Below are positions 16,925 to 25,627 of a stretch of DNA of 64,000 nt, one piece after another (positions within the stretch are counted from its first letter, which is position 1; each line of letters opens with the position of its first letter). This DNA is from GCA-2725625 sp964574215. Its GTDB lineage: Bacteria > Pseudomonadota > Alphaproteobacteria > Rhodospirillales > UBA2165. Below the pieces are notes generated by a model. It had not been told where the DNA came from, made no database searches, and worked only from the letters and a program-made list of their open reading frames with translations. The DNA lies in NCBI GenBank assembly GCA_964574215.1, contig CAZNLR010000016.1, positions 1 through 64,000 on the forward strand, written 5' to 3'. The position numbers and the translations under genes were made by a program.

Positions 16925-19810
16925 ATGCAAATTAGACAAACATCGAATCGCAGCTTGCTACTGTCGATGCTGATTATTGCCAGCATGATAACCCTTACCC
17001 TGATGCAGAATAATATCAGTACGGAACTATATGAAAGCGAACAGCGCCGATCCACCGTCTATAAGCTAGCAGGTCAACTCCGCAGTAGCATCAATGAGCT
17101 AACCGATAAGATTAGAAACTATGCTGCTTCGGCTAGCCCTGAGCATCTTAAATCTTACGAAAAGCTCCGCGCCACCCTTAAAGAAACTTTGCAGCGGTCA
17201 ATAGACGATGCCACAGCCGTCAGCGCTCAATCGGTTGTCGATAAGTCGATAAATGGAGGCGCGGACACTTCCAAGGAGCAAGCCAAATTACGTGAGATCC
17301 AAAATTTTGCAGAAAAACTGGCGGGGGTTGAAAGCAAAGCTATCGCGACAATTAATGCCGACGGCGCATCAGAAGCTATCCAGCTACTCCACAGTGACGC
17401 CTATCTTTCGGCCAGAGTAAGGGTTTTAAATTCGATTGACGAATTTGTCACCGCAGCAGAGCAGCGCGCCAATAGCGAGGCCGACGAGCTAAATGCCAAG
17501 GAAACACAACTATTCGAGAATTACGGATTCCTGCTGTTTATCATCTTGGCGGCAACGTTGTTTGAATATTTGTGGGGATCAAAGAAAATTGTCGCGCCGA
17601 TTGAGGAACTCACCGAGATTGCCAACAAAATGGCCAAAGGGGACTATCGGCAACAGGCGAATATTGAAGCGACCAACGAAATAGGCGTTTTGGCCTCCAC
17701 CTTCAATGATATGGCAAAATCTATCGAAGCGGATATCGAGCACCGAAAACGAACCTCGGAAGAAGTGGAAACATTACGCAAGAAAGCTGAAGATCGCTCA
17801 ATTCAGCTTGAAGAAGCATTAGGCTTGGCTGAGCAAGCCACCAAGGCCAAGGGGGATTTCCTCGCTTCCATGAGCCATGAAATCAGAACGCCCATGAATG
17901 GCGTCGTGGGTATGGCGGACCTGCTGTCGCAAACCGAATTAGGTGAAGATCAGCAAGTGATGCTGGATACCATCAGGGATTCCGGGAATTCTCTGCTGAC
18001 GGTTATCAACGATATTCTCGACTTTTCAAAAATTGAAGCCGGCAAACTGGATATCGAAAGTGTTTCCCTATCCATTAGTGATGTACTGGAAGGAGCTGCG
18101 GCCACGATCTCACCCAGCGCCTCACGAAAGAACATACAAATTACCTCTTATGTCGATCCGGATATTCCTCAAACCTTGCTTGGCGATCCTGTGCGCCTTC
18201 GCCAGATCATCTTCAATCTAACGGGAAACGCCGTGAAATTTTCCGAGGAAGGTGAAGTCGTCGTTCGAGCGGATAAAGTGTCGGCAGACGGGGAAGGTGT
18301 GCGGGTAAAAATATCGGTAATTGATAATGGTATTGGAATCTCGGAAGAAGCACAGAGCAAATTATTTGAAGCATTTTCTCAGGCAGATACGTCCACGACG
18401 CGGCGTTTCGGGGGAACCGGCCTTGGTTTGACGATTTGCAAGGGCTTGACCGACAAAATGGGGGGAGAGATTACCGTCGAGAGTCAGATAGGTTCTGGTT
18501 CAACGTTTGCCGTGGAACTTCCACTGGCGTTAGAGGACAAAAAAGAGTCAAAGATTGACGACGTAGACTTGAACGGGGTTCGGTTATTAATCGTCACGGA
18601 AAGCGATATGCTGGGCTTTGCCGTAAAACGCTATTTGGAACATTGGAGTGCAGAAGTCCACGTAGCTTCAAGTGCCGCCGAAATAGATGAAAAAATCTCC
18701 GCCCTCCCAAATGAGAAAAAACTCTTCGATGTCATCGCAGTTGACTTCAATCTAAACGAAAATCGCCAACTCGATATCGTGGAAAAATATAAGTCGAAAA
18801 ATACCAAATTTTTACTCACGTTGGATGGTCAACGGCGCAGCGCTCGAATCCAGGCTCCGGATGTTATAACGTTGGATGGCAACCCCTTGCGCCAATCCCA
18901 ACTCATTAACGCCGTAGCTGTTGCCGTCGGTCGCGCCAGCCCGCTGGTAAAATCTGACGCGGGCGACGAAATCTCCAAGACTTACGTTGCATTATCAGTG
19001 GAAGAGGCCCTGGCTCAAGGCACATTAATTTTATTGGCCGAGGATAACATGACCAACCAAAATGTTATTCAACGTCAACTCAAAATGCTGGGTTATACCT
19101 GTGAAATTGCTGACGACGGCAGGCTCGCCTTGAAGGCCTGGCGAGAACGCGATTACTGTTTACTGCTCGCCGATTGCCACATGCCGCACATGGATGGTTT
19201 CGAATTGACGGCCAATATTCGCGCTGACGAAGTCGGAACAGACAAGCACGCGCCCATCATTGCGGTAACCGCCAATGCACTTGAAGGCGAGGCGCAACGG
19301 TGCATTGCAGGTGGTATGGACGACTATCTTTCCAAACCGTTGAAAATGGACGATCTCAAGGAAAAACTTAAGAAATGGATGCCGCATTATGCGCCCAAGG
19401 AAGTCACGGATACGGAGGAAATGGTTTCCACTCCTAACATCCCTGAGAGCGCTGCGCCGAGCGACCGAGGCGATGGGGTAAATATGGCCATCGATCCCTC
19501 AGCTCTAAAGGAAGTGTTCGGTGACGATGAGGGAACCTTTGTAGAAATTCTAAAGGATTTTTTAGAGCCCTCTGCTTCCAACGTAGAGGAGATTGAGGTC
19601 TCTTTTAGCGCGCGTTCCGCCGAGGGCGTGGCAATGGCCGCACATAAGCTGAAATCATCCGCCCGCAGCGTCGGCGCCCACGATTTAGCGGATTTGTGCC
19701 AAACCCTTGAGGCGGCTGGCAAGTCAGAAGACTGGAATGTAATAGACAAGGAAGTCCCGCGCCTGTCACCCACCATTCAAAAGGTCGTTGAATACATTGA
19801 TGCTCTGTGA
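16925..19810 (+). CDS. Hybrid sensor histidine kinase (HAMP-HisKA-HATPase-REC-REC-Hpt)
   Basis: The 961-residue membrane kinase has a first TM near residues 10-28, a periplasmic helical region and a second TM near 200-215 (FLLFIILAATLFEYLW). A HAMP domain follows. The phospho-acceptor His lies in SMSHEIRTPMNGV near residue 318, and the HATPase boxes are visible (FNLTGNAVKFSEE and DNGIGISEE, then FGGTGLGL). A degenerate receiver (about 545-670) lacks a clear DD/D/K set. A proper receiver has its Asp in LLADCHMPHMDG near 748, and the C-terminal Hpt has its His in AAHKLKSSARSVGA near 906. This is a BarA/TorS-type phosphorelay. No response regulator lies beside it, so the output is elsewhere. Confidence 0.92.
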   Translation: MQIRQTSNRSLLLSMLIIASMITLTLMQNNISTELYESEQRRSTVYKLAGQLRSSINELTDKIRNYAASASPEHLKSYEKLRATLKETLQRSIDDATAVSAQSVVDKSINGGADTSKEQAKLREIQNFAEKLAGVESKAIATINADGASEAIQLLHSDAYLSARVRVLNSIDEFVTAAEQRANSEADELNAKETQLFENYGFLLFIILAATLFEYLWGSKKIVAPIEELTEIANKMAKGDYRQQANIEATNEIGVLASTFNDMAKSIEADIEHRKRTSEEVETLRKKAEDRSIQLEEALGLAEQATKAKGDFLASMSHEIRTPMNGVVGMADLLSQTELGEDQQVMLDTIRDSGNSLLTVINDILDFSKIEAGKLDIESVSLSISDVLEGAAATISPSASRKNIQITSYVDPDIPQTLLGDPVRLRQIIFNLTGNAVKFSEEGEVVVRADKVSADGEGVRVKISVIDNGIGISEEAQSKLFEAFSQADTSTTRRFGGTGLGLTICKGLTDKMGGEITVESQIGSGSTFAVELPLALEDKKESKIDDVDLNGVRLLIVTESDMLGFAVKRYLEHWSAEVHVASSAAEIDEKISALPNEKKLFDVIAVDFNLNENRQLDIVEKYKSKNTKFLLTLDGQRRSARIQAPDVITLDGNPLRQSQLINAVAVAVGRASPLVKSDAGDEISKTYVALSVEEALAQGTLILLAEDNMTNQNVIQRQLKMLGYTCEIADDGRLALKAWRERDYCLLLADCHMPHMDGFELTANIRADEVGTDKHAPIIAVTANALEGEAQRCIAGGMDDYLSKPLKMDDLKEKLKKWMPHYAPKEVTDTEEMVSTPNIPESAAPSDRGDGVNMAIDPSALKEVFGDDEGTFVEILKDFLEPSASNVEEIEVSFSARSAEGVAMAAHKLKSSARSVGAHDLADLCQTLEAAGKSEDWNVIDKEVPRLSPTIQKVVEYIDAL

Positions 19811-19846
19811 TCTCTGGCGTCTGTCTAAGGTCAGGGCTAATAACCC

Positions 19847-20425
19847 CTATTTCAAATAACCCCTTATATCCTCGACGATATCCTCCGGCGTGATGCCGTG
19901 AGGGAACATGCTGAGGCCGCCGCCGTCGGGGCCGACCAGAATAATCGCCGCCGAATGATCCAGCAGGTAATCTTTTTTACCGCCGTCGGGTGGATAGTAA
20001 ATCCGCTTTTGGATGCGGTAGACGTCGGCCGCCGCCTTGGTTTGTTTATTGGTGCCGGTCAGCCCGATCAGTTTGGGATGAAAGTGCTGGACGTATTCGG
20101 CCATGACTTTTTCCGTATCCCGTTCAGGATCGAGGGTGATGAACAATGGTTGTATTTTTGAAGCGTCCTTGCCCAGCATGTCCATGGCTTCGCTGATCAC
20201 CTGCAAATCGGTGGGACAGACATCGGGGCAATGGGTATAGCCGAAAAAGACCAGCATATATTGACCGAGGAAACTCTGGTCGGTCACTTTTTCGCCCTTG
20301 TGGGTCACCAGGGAAAACGGCCCCCGATTGGCGGCTGCGCCTCCCGCAAAGACAGTGTTCGAGTATAGCAAAGCCGCCAGAACCACCGCCGCCAGCAATG
20401 GTTTAAGAAAATTTACATTCCGCAT
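19847..20425 (-). CDS. SCO1/SenC-family copper chaperone or thiol reductase
   Basis: The 192-residue exported protein has an N-terminal hydrophobic signal and the SCO1 thioredoxin fold. The copper-binding CPDVCP motif lies in FFGYTHCPDVCPTDL, with the distal His in YLLDHSAAIILV. SCO proteins help metallate copper centres of oxidases or reduce thiols in the periplasm. It is the last gene of the minus-strand array and overlaps the hemY stop by one base. With a cupredoxin-like protein upstream, copper delivery to the electron-transfer system is plausible. Confidence 0.9.
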   Translation of the reverse strand: MRNVNFLKPLLAAVVLAALLYSNTVFAGGAAANRGPFSLVTHKGEKVTDQSFLGQYMLVFFGYTHCPDVCPTDLQVISEAMDMLGKDASKIQPLFITLDPERDTEKVMAEYVQHFHPKLIGLTGTNKQTKAAADVYRIQKRIYYPPDGGKKDYLLDHSAAIILVGPDGGGLSMFPHGITPEDIVEDIRGYLK

Positions 20426-21837
20426 TAGAGGCCGCTTTCGGACACCGCTTTTTGAACTTCCGCTTCAGTATGGCCTAAACCACCCTGTTTCGCCAAATGC
20501 ATGGCGACCCGCTGGGAGGTGGCGATGGCCTGGGAAGCACAGACGGCCACCGAAGGACCGCTGAAATAGTTGCCCGTCAGGAACAGACCCGGCACCCTCT
20601 TATCGGCGTTGGTCAAATCGTTGATCCGCTGTTGATGGCCCAGACTATATTGCGGCAGGCCGCGTTGCCACTGCCGCACCCGCGAGATCACCGGTTCTCC
20701 TTTAGCGCCGATTAGGTTGGCGAATTCCTCACGGGCAAGGCTTGTCAACTCCTCCGGCGAGGCGTTGGCCAGTTCCGGCGCGCGGGCGCCGCCAAAATAT
20801 CCGGTGACGGAAACATGGCCCTCCGGTGCGCGGCCAGGGAACATGGTGGAGCAAAACTGGGAGCCCGACATATATTGATCTTCACTCTCGGGAGCGAGAA
20901 ATCCAAGACCGTCCAGAGGATGCTCCACCTGGCCCCGCTTATAGCCGAGATACACCACGGCCAGGGGCGGTGCCTGAATATCACCGGCGGCATCGGCAGC
21001 CGTATCATTGACACCGTCCAATAACCCTGCGGCTACGTGCGGCTGAGTGGCAATAACGACGGATGTCGACCGCAGGGTTCCATCACTGCCGGCGTCGATA
21101 TCGAACCCGCCCGCCCGGCGGCGTATCCAGCGCACGGCCACGCCGGTCTTTACCTGATCACCAAGTTTTGCTGCCAGGGTCTTGGGCAATGTGGCGATGC
21201 CACCGCCCCAGGAAAACAAGCGCTTGGACGGCATGCTCGAATTCTGGCGGTGGCTTTTGTAGAGGCCCACGGCGATGGACCCGAACTTCCGTTCCAATCC
21301 AGACAGCCTGGGAAACCCGGCGCTGATCGACAGTTCCGAGGCGCGACCGGCGTAAATCCCGGCGACCAGGGGATCAATCACCTTGTCGGTAAATTCCTTA
21401 CCGAACCGGCGGGCCGAGAACTCTTCAATGGTTTCCTCGCCGTCACCCTGGTAGCGGGGCACGGCGAATTCCGTCATCAGGCGCAGCCGTCCCGGCAGGG
21501 ATAGATAGTTGGACAACAAAAAACCCAACGGGTGAACAGGGATGCCTTGCAGTTCACCTTTACCCACCAAATAGCGTTGCTTGACGCCGTCGCCCAGATC
21601 ACATTGGTCGGCATCAATTCCCAAGCGTTTGGAAAGCGCGAGGGCAGCTGGCGACTGGGCATTTACGGTGCTGGGTCCGTGCTCCATCAGGAAACCGCCC
21701 ATGCGCTCGGAAACCGCGTTGCCCCCGGCATGAACCTGGCGTTCCAGCACCACGACCTTGTAGCCGCGTTGGGACAGATCGAAAGCAGTGGTGAGGCCGG
21801 ATATACCGCCACCGATGACGGCGACATCAAAGCTCAT
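20425..21837 (-). CDS. hemY: HemY-type protoporphyrinogen/coproporphyrinogen oxidase
   Basis: The 470-residue flavoprotein has the N-terminal FAD dinucleotide motif (VIGGGISGLTTAFDL), a GGxxLE/GGNA-type second box (ERQVHAGGNAVSE) and the C-terminal FAD-binding GLFLTGNYFSGPSVAVC. It fits the oxygen-dependent HemY/PPOX family that aromatises the porphyrinogen late in heme synthesis. It overlaps the upstream radical SAM gene by 11 bases and the downstream SCO1 gene by one base. Its place beside many heme proteins suggests a dedicated heme supply or modification for this array. Confidence 0.88.
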   Translation of the reverse strand: MSFDVAVIGGGISGLTTAFDLSQRGYKVVVLERQVHAGGNAVSERMGGFLMEHGPSTVNAQSPAALALSKRLGIDADQCDLGDGVKQRYLVGKGELQGIPVHPLGFLLSNYLSLPGRLRLMTEFAVPRYQGDGEETIEEFSARRFGKEFTDKVIDPLVAGIYAGRASELSISAGFPRLSGLERKFGSIAVGLYKSHRQNSSMPSKRLFSWGGGIATLPKTLAAKLGDQVKTGVAVRWIRRRAGGFDIDAGSDGTLRSTSVVIATQPHVAAGLLDGVNDTAADAAGDIQAPPLAVVYLGYKRGQVEHPLDGLGFLAPESEDQYMSGSQFCSTMFPGRAPEGHVSVTGYFGGARAPELANASPEELTSLAREEFANLIGAKGEPVISRVRQWQRGLPQYSLGHQQRINDLTNADKRVPGLFLTGNYFSGPSVAVCASQAIATSQRVAMHLAKQGGLGHTEAEVQKAVSESGL

Positions 21838-23152
21838 GGTTCGCCGCCTCCGAATTCTTGGAAAAATTAGGCCGGAAGGATTTTCCCTTACCGAACCGCT
21901 TTTCCGCCAGGGTGGTCAAATCTTCCGCCGTCACCTGATTGCGGCCCTGTCCTCGGGCGTAATCTTCGGCCCGTTTGCGGATCATTTTACGCAGGAACTT
22001 GGGCGCGCGGGCGATCCGCTGCTCTGCCTCGCCGGTCCACATCAAAGCGCTGGTCTGTTCCGGCAGGGGCTGGATCACGGCGTTACCCTGGGGCTCATAC
22101 TGGCAGATGAAATCCTCACCCATCAGATTGCCGTCCCGGGCCAAAGGCCGCGCCCGGCAACCGCCGCAGAGTTTGGTGTATTCACAGTCACCGCACCGCC
22201 CTTCCAACTGGGGCTGGCGCAATTCCTCAAACATCGGCGCCGTCTGCCAGATATCGGCAAAGCTCTGTTCCCTCACCGAACCGACCTCGTCCTCAATATA
22301 GGGGCACGCCGTCACGCCGCCTTCGGGTGTTACCCGGCAATAGCGGGTCCCCGCCAGGCATCCGCCCGCCTCATACCCTTGCGCCAAGGTGATGGGCCAG
22401 TCGGGGGCCAGTTCCATTGCCATGCGTTTAAAGTGCGGCGCGCATTTGGCGCGGATCAACAATTCGGGCTCATCATGGGCCGCTTGGGTCACGCGGCGGA
22501 GGACCTCGTCGTATTTCTCTTTGGAAATGTTGGTGACCTTTTCGCCCCTCCCCGTACACACCAGGAAGAAAATATTAAGCACCAGCGCACCGGAAGACCG
22601 GGCGAAATCGATCATGTCGTCCAGTTCGTGGGCGTTGTCGTCGGTCACGGAAAAATGAAGCTGGTGGGCCAAACCGTTGTTACGGCAGGCGTCGATTCCG
22701 GCCATGGTTTTTTCCCAGGCACCGATCTGCCCCCGGAACTTGTCATGGTAGGATGGATCGAGGGAATCAAGACTGATACCGACGCCGCTAACCCCGGCCT
22801 CTTTCATCTTTTGGACCCGTTCATCTGTCAGCATCATGCCGTTGGTGCCGACCACCACCGTCAGGCCTAGCCCGGCGGCATGGGCGGCGAGTACGTCCAA
22901 ATCGGGCCGCATCAAGGGCTCACCGCCGGTCAACACCACCATGGTCTCGCCGCCCAGATCGTTGATGCCATCGATGACTTTCGTGGCTTCCTCGGTCGAC
23001 AGTTCGCCGTCGTCACCGTTCATTCGGCAACCGGCGTCCAGATAGCAGTGATCACACGCCTGGTTGCAGCGCCGCGTCAAATTGAGCGCGACCAGAAACG
23101 GCTGATCCGCTCCCTTGGGCGTTGGGCTGTCTTTTGACCGGAGAAGGTTCAT
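21827..23152 (-). CDS. NirJ/AhbD-like radical SAM-SPASM protein with C-terminal PCP_red domain
   Basis: The 441-residue protein has the radical SAM motif (RRCNQACDHCYLD), a GGEPLMRPDL segment and a SPASM Cys set (CGDCEYTKLCGGCRARPL). These are close to heme d1/alternative heme synthesis enzymes NirJ and AhbD. The last 60 residues hold a small helical domain of the PCP_red type (MWTGEAEQRIARAPKFLRKM, then a VTAEDL turn), also found repeated in the next gene upstream. It probably modifies a tetrapyrrole. No nir genes lie nearby, so heme d1 is not implied. Five bases separate it from the Usp gene. Confidence 0.82.
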   Translation of the reverse strand: MNLLRSKDSPTPKGADQPFLVALNLTRRCNQACDHCYLDAGCRMNGDDGELSTEEATKVIDGINDLGGETMVVLTGGEPLMRPDLDVLAAHAAGLGLTVVVGTNGMMLTDERVQKMKEAGVSGVGISLDSLDPSYHDKFRGQIGAWEKTMAGIDACRNNGLAHQLHFSVTDDNAHELDDMIDFARSSGALVLNIFFLVCTGRGEKVTNISKEKYDEVLRRVTQAAHDEPELLIRAKCAPHFKRMAMELAPDWPITLAQGYEAGGCLAGTRYCRVTPEGGVTACPYIEDEVGSVREQSFADIWQTAPMFEELRQPQLEGRCGDCEYTKLCGGCRARPLARDGNLMGEDFICQYEPQGNAVIQPLPEQTSALMWTGEAEQRIARAPKFLRKMIRKRAEDYARGQGRNQVTAEDLTTLAEKRFGKGKSFRPNFSKNSEAANHEL

Positions 23153-23157
23153 AGGTC

Positions 23158-25293
23158 TCAGCCGTCCTCAAGATCGGAGTGGAACGCGCCCGACCCTTCC
23201 CACATCTTGTTCGCCGCATCGACGGCGTCGGAAGTAACGCGCTCCAACCCCATCTCGCGGGCCGTGCGTTCGATTTCCAGTTCAACCATACCCCGGACGA
23301 AATCGGGAATGCGGGCAACGCGACCGGCAGCATCTTCGTCCCACGCCATTTTGCGGCCTTGCTTGGCCGATCCTTTGGCCCATTCCGCATACTTTTCTTC
23401 CACCAGAGCTTCGGTGATGGTCCCGATTTGATGCTTCCGGGCATATGCTTCGACCCGTTTTCGGCTCATTTCACGCATGAAACCTTCGGGAATTTTCTCC
23501 ATGCGGGCATCGGCGTCTTCCGCCCAAGTGAAATGAAAATCATCTTGTTGCTGGCGTTTTTCCTTGGCTTTTTCGCCGAACGGACACACAAAATCATCGG
23601 TCGATTGAGACACTGTCTCCTGCGCCGCTTCTTGGTCGGGAATCTCGTCGGTCTCCTGCACCTTGATCGCCGCCTCCATGGCCTTGCGGGCTTCTTCGAG
23701 ACCGGCTTCGACGATATCCAGCGTCACTTCATTGGTGCCTTTGGCGCGCGCCACGTTTTCGATACGGATGCGGGTGGCGTCGCGCATGGCTTCCGGCACA
23801 CGGGAGAGGCGCGCCAGAGCGGCGGCGGCCCAGTCGAGGGACCCTTCCGGCGCATCGATATCGATAAAGGGCCGGACATGTTCCACCGTCACCTCCGAAG
23901 ATTCTTCCCGTCTGGCTCGTTTTTCCGCCCGGAGACGGATGTTCTTGGCCATGGCGGGCTCGACGTGCTGGTCGATCATGGCGCCGGCATCGTCACTCCA
24001 GGTAACGTGCTGTTCGGCTTCCAACTGCTGTTGGGATTTGCCGCCCGGCATCATGTCATTGGCGACGATTTCGACGATATCGCGGGTGATAAACGTATGG
24101 CCCTTTTCCTGGGCGTAGCGGATCACCGCCTTCCGCGCCATATCCTGAACGAAGTCGGGCGCTCTTTTGAGCAACTCTTCGGCTTCATTGCTCCAGGACG
24201 TGGTCTCCTCGGCAATCACATCGGTGGGCGGCGTATAAGTGGTTTGCCCCAACCAGATGTGGCACGGTGCGAGCCGGAGAAGGTTTTCGGCATTGCCGCC
24301 AATATCCAGCGTGGAATCAGCATGAATACCGGTTTTGCCGATCATCAGCAGGCTGGCGTTGACCTCTTCCAGATACTCGCAGATTACCTTGAACGCCTTG
24401 CCGTCGAGCAGCTTGGCAGTAACCTTTACGCCTGCCTCGTCGGCTATTTTCTGGGCGATCTCGATATGAGACTGATAGATTTTGGCGATGCCGTCGTCGA
24501 TCAGTTCCTCGTGCAGGGCTTCCTGCTCCCGGAACCGGAAAACCTTACCGGCTTCCTCGCTGAGCACTTCCGAAATCGCGTTGAAGGCCACGTAGTGATA
24601 ATAGGGATCATAGGTCGATATGATATGAACATCCGTACCGACTTTTTCCGCGATCTCAAAAGACCGTTTAAGTACGCCATAGGATTTGGACGATCCGTCG
24701 ATGGCCACCACGATGGGTCCGTCGCCAATTGATTTCTGCGGATCACGAATGACCAGGCAGTCGATGGGAGAGCGGCGGACCACGCGTTCGCAGACCGTGC
24801 CGATAACGCTGCCCGGTACCGCGCCCAATCCGAGCGAGCCCAGCGCCAGAACGTCGTAATCGCCATCATTTAGTTCTTCGACGATTTTTTTGTAATTCTT
24901 GCCTTCGGGGTTGAGACGATTGTAGGGAATTTCGGCTTCTGCACAGGATGTTTCCGCCACGTCGTGGTAGCTGTCTGAAATTATGGTCAAACCGTGAGTG
25001 ATCAAATCATCGTGAACGTCCCGCTGATACTGCATTTCCTCTTCATCGAGATAACGTTCAGGGAGACCGCCTTCCATCTGACGAAAGCGGGCGTCATGCA
25101 GACGGGCGGCATAAGCATGGATGCCGGTAATCGATCCGTCACCCGCCGGCGCCAGTTTCAAAACCTCCGCTAACGCCCGGTCAGCATAGTCCGAAGCGTC
25201 CAGGGCCACGAGAAAACGGGCAAAAGACGGATGTGATTCCGCAGCTATTTCGGATTCTGTTTCGGCGATTTTCGCCGCTTGTACTTTATTCAT
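23158..25293 (-). CDS. Tandem universal-stress domains fused to five PCP_red-like repeats
   Basis: The 711-residue soluble protein starts with two universal stress domains (about residues 25-175 and 190-355). The second ATP-site-like pattern is in LMIGKTGIHADS. Five copies follow, near 367, 432, 483, 590 and 648, of a ~50-residue helical unit. Its pattern is W-x3-A-x6-(I/V)P-x(2)-(F/M), then a basic helix, then (I/V)T. This resembles the PCP_red domain at the C-terminus of light-independent protochlorophyllide reductase. One linker carries an isolated Cys (DDFVCPFGEK). Such domains may bind tetrapyrroles or Fe-S partners; the role is unknown. A perfect FNR-type box lies 52 bases upstream, so the gene is probably induced at low oxygen. 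Confidence 0.8.
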   Translation of the reverse strand: MNKVQAAKIAETESEIAAESHPSFARFLVALDASDYADRALAEVLKLAPAGDGSITGIHAYAARLHDARFRQMEGGLPERYLDEEEMQYQRDVHDDLITHGLTIISDSYHDVAETSCAEAEIPYNRLNPEGKNYKKIVEELNDGDYDVLALGSLGLGAVPGSVIGTVCERVVRRSPIDCLVIRDPQKSIGDGPIVVAIDGSSKSYGVLKRSFEIAEKVGTDVHIISTYDPYYHYVAFNAISEVLSEEAGKVFRFREQEALHEELIDDGIAKIYQSHIEIAQKIADEAGVKVTAKLLDGKAFKVICEYLEEVNASLLMIGKTGIHADSTLDIGGNAENLLRLAPCHIWLGQTTYTPPTDVIAEETTSWSNEAEELLKRAPDFVQDMARKAVIRYAQEKGHTFITRDIVEIVANDMMPGGKSQQQLEAEQHVTWSDDAGAMIDQHVEPAMAKNIRLRAEKRARREESSEVTVEHVRPFIDIDAPEGSLDWAAAALARLSRVPEAMRDATRIRIENVARAKGTNEVTLDIVEAGLEEARKAMEAAIKVQETDEIPDQEAAQETVSQSTDDFVCPFGEKAKEKRQQQDDFHFTWAEDADARMEKIPEGFMREMSRKRVEAYARKHQIGTITEALVEEKYAEWAKGSAKQGRKMAWDEDAAGRVARIPDFVRGMVELEIERTAREMGLERVTSDAVDAANKMWEGSGAFHSDLEDG

Positions 25294-25344
25294 TCTAATT
25301 CTCCTACCAATCCCCCAACGTCGCTTTTAGAACGGTTCTCGTCT

Positions 25345-25358
25345 TTGATCTTGATCAA
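25345..25358. promoter_or_regulatory. FNR/FixK-type binding site
   Basis: A perfect consensus TTGAT-CTTG-ATCAA is centred about 58 bases upstream of the Usp/PCP_red start. This fits activation at a -41.5 position if transcription starts some 17 bases before the gene. It would control the usp-radical SAM-hemY-SCO1 block. Confidence 0.8.
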
Positions 25359-25408
25359 AAGAGTACTCACTCTGCGGCACTCGGTTGGGGAGCAGTCAGC
25401 CCGCTTGG

Positions 25409-25627
25409 CTAATCTTTTGGGCTGTATCTTTTCCGCACCGTTCCGGCGATGAAGAAAATCACGCCGGCGACCACCAGAAATACATAGAAATTCTCGATGG
25501 CATTACCGGCCCGCCAGGACAGCATGAAATCCAACAGCCCGATAAATATCAGCGCCACGCCGATCAGGCGCGGGATCACGCCTTTTACTGGTTGAGGCTG
25601 ATGATCGATCTGAACGGTTTCAGCCAT
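25409..25627 (-). CDS. Small two-TM membrane protein, 72 aa
   Basis: The 72-residue protein (start MAETVQIDHQPQPVKGVIPR) has two hydrophobic helices, about residues 18-35 and 45-63. Its ATG overlaps the stop of the EB_dh-cytochrome gene (TAATG), which is good evidence for co-translation and for this start over a longer one. I recognise no family. It probably belongs to the membrane part of respiratory module A, for example as an accessory subunit. Module B has no counterpart. Confidence 0.75.
   Translation of the reverse strand: MAETVQIDHQPQPVKGVIPRLIGVALIFIGLLDFMLSWRAGNAIENFYVFLVVAGVIFFIAGTVRKRYSPKD

Noticed and set aside
21788..22870. 360-codon plus-strand frame opposite the radical SAM gene
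   Set aside because: It overlaps two functional minus-strand genes and has no domain signature.
21827..23152. Heme d1 synthesis (nirJ) as part of a denitrification locus
   Set aside because: No nirS, nirDLGH or other nir genes are present in the window; only the radical SAM family resemblance supports it.
23179..24732. 517-codon plus-strand frame opposite the Usp/PCP_red gene
   Set aside because: It is an antisense shadow with His/Phe-rich low-information translation, while the minus-strand protein has clear domains and repeats.
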